Shown here: in pieces, positions 61,168 through 64,000 of the stretch | How positions within the stretch are numbered: position 1 is the stretch's first letter | How the letters are laid out: each line of letters begins with the position of its first letter | Assembly: GCA_030601845.1 (NCBI GenBank) | Contig: JAUWAY010000006.1 | Span: 19,643-83,642 of the forward strand | Reading direction: 5' to 3' | DNA: 64,000 nucleotides | Source of the DNA: Phycisphaerae bacterium | GTDB lineage: Bacteria; Planctomycetota; Phycisphaerae; Sedimentisphaerales; Anaerobacaceae | Program-made: the position numbers and the translations under genes | Notes under the pieces: generated by a model | What the model was told of the DNA's origin: nothing | Database searches by the model: none | Seen by the model: the letters and a program-made list of their open reading frames with translations, nothing else

Positions 61168-61600
61168 GACACAAAAAGGAGCATGGTGTATTTTAATAGC
61201 TTCATTATTCCTTATTCTTTTTGGAATCCTTTTGTTTACCGAAATTGTCATTTTAAAAAACCTTTTCACTTCTCTTCATAGATTTGTTGCATTGCTTCTT
61301 TTCAGCTTTATGGTACCTTTGTTTATTTTTCTTCGCAAAAAACAAAGCACAGCAGAAGTCGAATCAGATGAGCGTGATAGGTTAATTATAAAAAGAGCTA
61401 TATTAGTTTCCTTTGTTTGTGTTTGGATTATGCTCGCCGCAGTTTGTATCATACCACGGTTTATTGTCGGATATACCGGCTCTATTGCCGTTTGGGCATT
61501 ATCACTTATTAACTTTGTTATCTTTCTTGTCGCTATGTTTATATACAGCGCTGCGATTCTGGTTCAGTATGGCTGGAGGGACAAAGATGGCGAAAAGTGA
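61160..61600 (+). CDS. DUF2178-like membrane protein, paralog 3
   Basis: A 146-residue third paralog: TQKGAWCILIASLFL, loop VESDERDRLIIKRAILVS, end AAILVQYGWRDKDGEK. It overlaps both neighbours (8 bp upstream, 14 bp downstream). The near-identical TQKGAW start in paralogs 2 and 3 suggests recent tandem duplication. Confidence 0.75.
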   Translation: MNRTQKGAWCILIASLFLILFGILLFTEIVILKNLFTSLHRFVALLLFSFMVPLFIFLRKKQSTAEVESDERDRLIIKRAILVSFVCVWIMLAAVCIIPRFIVGYTGSIAVWALSLINFVIFLVAMFIYSAAILVQYGWRDKDGEK

Positions 61601-61808
61601 AGTCAAAAATAAGATTCGTCGGCTGCGATTTGAAAACGGCGAAATGACCCAGCAGCAGTTAGCTGACAAAGTCGGCGTAACCCGCCAGACTATCATCGCA
61701 ATCGAAGCCGGCAAGTATTCGCCGTCTTTGACCCTGGCTTTCAAAGTAGCCCGGACTTTCGGTGTCAAGGTAGAAGATATATTTCAATATGAGGATGAGA
61801 GCTCTTAG
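61587..61808 (+). CDS. Small XRE-type helix-turn-helix regulator (YozG-like)
   Basis: A 73-residue DNA-binding protein: KIRRLRFENGEMTQQQLADK and VGVTRQTIIAIEAGKYSPSL, AFKVARTFGVKVEDIFQYE. It resembles the YozG/PF01381-type minimal regulators that sit beside membrane proteins of unknown role. ATG 61587 lies inside the end of paralog 3; the longer frame upstream is that gene's shadow. It likely autoregulates the operon through the palindrome at 60236-60251. Confidence 0.9.
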   Translation: MAKSEVKNKIRRLRFENGEMTQQQLADKVGVTRQTIIAIEAGKYSPSLTLAFKVARTFGVKVEDIFQYEDESS

Positions 61809-61869
61809 TTCGCAGTGCTCGAAACAGTTAAGGGAGGACCAAGCCGAAATACGGCTCGGACTGCAAGGG

Positions 61870-62979
61870 TTATTCGAATTCCTGCAGTAGTTGTAGCAAT
61901 TTACGGTCGAGCTTATGGCCGTGGAAGTCCTCGTATTGCACGTCTTGGCGGCTGGAGTCGAGAATGCCGAATCCTCCGCGAAAGTTCCAGATTGCCCAGC
62001 CGATGCCATAGCCGGTCAGAATCTCCAGAACATCTCGCAGCCAGGCCAGGACAACCCTGTGCGGTGTCTTGTTGTACGCCCCGCCCTCGCCGCAGTGCAC
62101 ACCCACGCCACCTCTGGCAAGCTCTGCCCAGCTGTTATAGTGCTGCTCCAGACGTTTGCGGTCCCATCTTTCGCCTCGATGCCACCCGCCGGGCCAGGCC
62201 GGCTCGGGGAAATTTTCGCTGCGAACCCAGGAGGCCTTGTAGTGAGTAACGCTCATCGGGATATACGCCCGGCAGCTCTGGGCGATGCCAAGGTCGGCCA
62301 ATTCCGGCACCGGCTCATTGCCCCAGCGAAGACCGTCGGCAATGATGATGCGGTTGCTGCTTTCTTTGCGGATAGCCGCCACCGCCGTGCGGATTACCCG
62401 CTCGTGGTCGGCACGGGTCATAACTTTTTCGTTGTTGGCATCAGGCGGTTCGTTAATCAAGTCAAAGCTGAGTTTGTCCTTTGAAATGCCGCGATAGCGC
62501 TTGGCCAGCATCTGCCAGTGGAAGCAGAACGCATCGAGTGCCTTCTGGTCCTTCCAGAGGTTGAGTGGCTCGGTGAATTCTCTGTTCACCGAATAGCCAG
62601 GGCCGCGGTGAAAGTTCAGGCAGACATGCAGGCCGTATTTGTGGGCGAGCTGCACGGCCCGGTCGAGCTTAGCCAGCATCGGCTCATGGAGTTTGTAGTC
62701 GTTGCCGTCTTTAATCCACAGACGGTAGCACAGCGGCAGGCGGACGAAGTCGAAGCCCCAGTCGCGTATCCAGCGGAAATCGTCCTCAGGGAAATCGCCG
62801 ATACTTTTGAGCGTAAACATTCCCTGCAGATTGAACCCTCGCCAGCGGGGCAGGGCCGTCTGGGCTACTGATTTTTTTGTTTTTTCTTCTTTTTTTGGCT
62901 CTCTTGCGTACCCGGGCAGTGTTGCTGCGGTCAGCCCGGCGGCAACCATCTTTAGGAAGTTGCGTCGATTGTTTTTCAT
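61870..62979 (-). CDS. GH5-family glycoside hydrolase, Tat-exported
   Basis: A 369-residue cellulase-superfamily TIM barrel. The Tat signal is NRRNFLKMVAAGLTAATLPG. Catalytic features are FDLINEPPDAN with the acid/base Glu and GVHCGEGGAYN with the nucleophile Glu, plus FVRLPLCYRLWI and CLNFHRGPGYSV. It cleaves a beta-linked polysaccharide (glucan or mannan type) outside the cytoplasm. It is convergent with the small HTH gene. Confidence 0.93.
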   Translation of the reverse strand: MKNNRRNFLKMVAAGLTAATLPGYAREPKKEEKTKKSVAQTALPRWRGFNLQGMFTLKSIGDFPEDDFRWIRDWGFDFVRLPLCYRLWIKDGNDYKLHEPMLAKLDRAVQLAHKYGLHVCLNFHRGPGYSVNREFTEPLNLWKDQKALDAFCFHWQMLAKRYRGISKDKLSFDLINEPPDANNEKVMTRADHERVIRTAVAAIRKESSNRIIIADGLRWGNEPVPELADLGIAQSCRAYIPMSVTHYKASWVRSENFPEPAWPGGWHRGERWDRKRLEQHYNSWAELARGGVGVHCGEGGAYNKTPHRVVLAWLRDVLEILTGYGIGWAIWNFRGGFGILDSSRQDVQYEDFHGHKLDRKLLQLLQEFE

Positions 62980-63181
62980 AGGACTTCCTTTCGCCTGGAA
63001 GGCGGCTCACGGTTCAAAAACGGTCGATTTGAACAGTTATTAAATGAAAGTAGTTTGGCCAGAATAAGTCAAGTTCAAAATTCAGGACAATTTGGCCAGT
63101 GGGTTTAAGGTTAGGACAAGAGTAGCTGGGGAGCGATGAAAAGTGGTTGGCTTTTGAGGATTTTGGGGAAAAGTTCGGATC

Positions 63182-63293
63182 AAATGCGCAAGTTTTTTCG
63201 CAAATGCGTAAGAATTCCGAACCAAATGCGCAAGTTTTTTCGCAAATGCGAAGGAATTTCGAATAAAATGCAGAGATTTTCGAGAAACAAGCG
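63182..63293. repeat. 42-bp tandem repeat, about 2.7 units
   Basis: Units start at 63182, 63224 and 63266 with AAATGCGCAAGTTTTTTCGC, AAATGCGCAAGTTTTTTCGC and a degenerate AAATGCAGAGATTTTCG. Each unit holds TTTTTTCGCAAATGCG. In one frame the period encodes a 14-residue repeat (MRKFFRKC), in the other FLRICEKTCAF. I do not think either is a gene. Confidence 0.8.
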
Positions 63294-63943
63294 TGTTTTT
63301 GGGTCAAAAACGGGGGTTGGCGGGTTGGGTTGTAGGGTTTGGGTAAAATAGGCAAGAAAAAAGTGGTGAAAAATTGCGAAAATTAGCGAAAATTTGCAAA
63401 AAATAGAGAAAAAATGCGAAAAGTTGCAACAAAATGCGAAAAATGAGTACGTTTTGAGGAAAAATTGCAAAAATCGGCCACAGATTTCACAGATTGCACA
63501 GAGTTGTTTTCCTGCCACAAAGACACGAAGCCACGAAAAGAATTAACCGCGGAGAACACAGAGGACGCGGAGGGAGGATGGACGACGGAGGACGGACGAC
63601 AGAATACAGAGGGCGGAGGAATAGCCACGAATCAGTCTTTGCTGAAGCTTCGCCTGACAGGAAGGCACGAAAATTAGACGCGGATTTCGCTGATTGCGCG
63701 GATTTGTTTTTAGCCAGCTTGGCGTCCTCGGCAAACTTTGTTCTGAAAGCAAGCTTTTGCCACAGAACCTTGCTTTCGGCCACCGGGGCATTTTGTAATG
63801 CCCCACTTATGAAGCTGGGTAAAAACGATTACGCGGATAGTGAACGGTGAGTAGTGAATTATTGACCTTTGAATAACTAATGGAACGAATCATATTTTTA
63901 GTCCAGCTTTTTTGAAGAACGAACGTAACAGAAATTTTTGTGA
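63294..63943. repeat. Repeat-rich gene-free DNA at the right end
   Basis: 63360-63480 is made of AAAATTGCGAAAATTAGCG-type words. 63480-63575 has CACAGATTTCACAGATTG, GCCACAAAGACACGAAGCC and CGGAGAACACAGAGGACGCG words. Thereafter short open frames exist but none is convincing. Confidence 0.6.
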
Positions 63944-64000
63944 ATGAATATGGTTGATAGACTCACATACTGCTTTCTCAAGTGCAAATACGTCATCAGG
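63944..64000 (+). CDS. Possible start of a gene running off the window
   Basis: ATG 63944 opens a frame (MNMVDRLTYCFLKCKYVIR) that is still open at the window end. Nineteen codons are too few to identify a family. The upstream 100 bp lack obvious repeats and contain no good Shine-Dalgarno. Confidence 0.25.
   Translation, partial: MNMVDRLTYCFLKCKYVIR

Noticed and set aside
63182..63293. CRISPR array or coding gene
   Set aside because: The 42-bp units are contiguous without spacers, and neither frame gives a recognisable protein or has a ribosome-binding site.

Overview
The window reads as a chromosomal segment of an anaerobic member of the Planctomycetota, most likely class Phycisphaerae. 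Pointers are Tat-exported Cys-type sulfatases, PEP-CTERM and Planctomycete-style dockerin-like tails, H-X9-DG pseudopilins, GH29/GH95/GH5 enzymes, and a complete carbonyl-branch Wood-Ljungdahl cluster. The assignment rests on gene content and family memory, not on a marker phylogeny.

Layout. 1-5.5 kb: the 3' end of trmD, then three Tat sulfatases inserted between trmD and rplS, then yraN and tatD. 6.5-10.3 kb: dnaG and rpoD. 10.7-15.6 kb: an FAH-family enzyme, a coiled-coil membrane protein, then a cobalamin riboswitch with terminator leading into three surface genes (PEP-CTERM protein, dockerin-tailed protein, pseudopilin). 15.9-20.2 kb: an AT-rich accessory cassette (a DUF6119/TIGR04141-like protein, a Dcd-fold dCTP deaminase, a GNAT-ASCH fusion) with repeat-rich DNA on both sides. 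20.2-25.2 kb: comF with a repeat-derived N-terminus, small unknowns, a zinc-ribbon membrane protein, a CI/LexA-like repressor, a DUF1638 protein and tRNA-Ser. 25.5-27.8 kb: Tat oxidoreductases. 28-39.2 kb, minus strand: cooC, CODH (acsA/cooS), acsB, acsC, RACo, a second CooC-type ATPase, acsD, acsE. 39.9-50.8 kb: psd, pssA, a PilZ protein, an unknown, a GH95 fucosidase, an M50 protease, an aldo/keto reductase, purB and pyrE. 50.9-52.1 kb: a PadR/HAAS pair. 52.1-59.1 kb, minus strand: coaB, coaC, rpoZ, gmk, yicC, secG, tpiA, a GH29 fucosidase and pheA. 59.5-63 kb: a methylguanine methyltransferase, an operon of three paralogous membrane proteins plus an HTH regulator, and a GH5 enzyme. The last kilobase is repeat-rich DNA.

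How it fits together. CODH/ACS with its corrinoid protein, methyltransferase and reactivator allows CO2/CO to acetyl-CoA interconversion. It needs cobalamin, which fits the B12-riboswitch-controlled surface genes. Sulfatases plus GH29 and GH95 fucosidases suggest growth on sulfated fucose-rich glycans, and these genes sit inside otherwise conserved housekeeping clusters.

The most unusual aspect is the density and variety of short dispersed repeats. They include stuttering low-complexity arrays between genes, several palindrome families, and a peptide-like repeat. In at least six genes repeat-like sequence lies in frame inside, or forms the end of, the protein (pseudopilin leader, CooC paralogs, psd, coaB, ogt, comF), resembling Rickettsia palindromic elements in behaviour.
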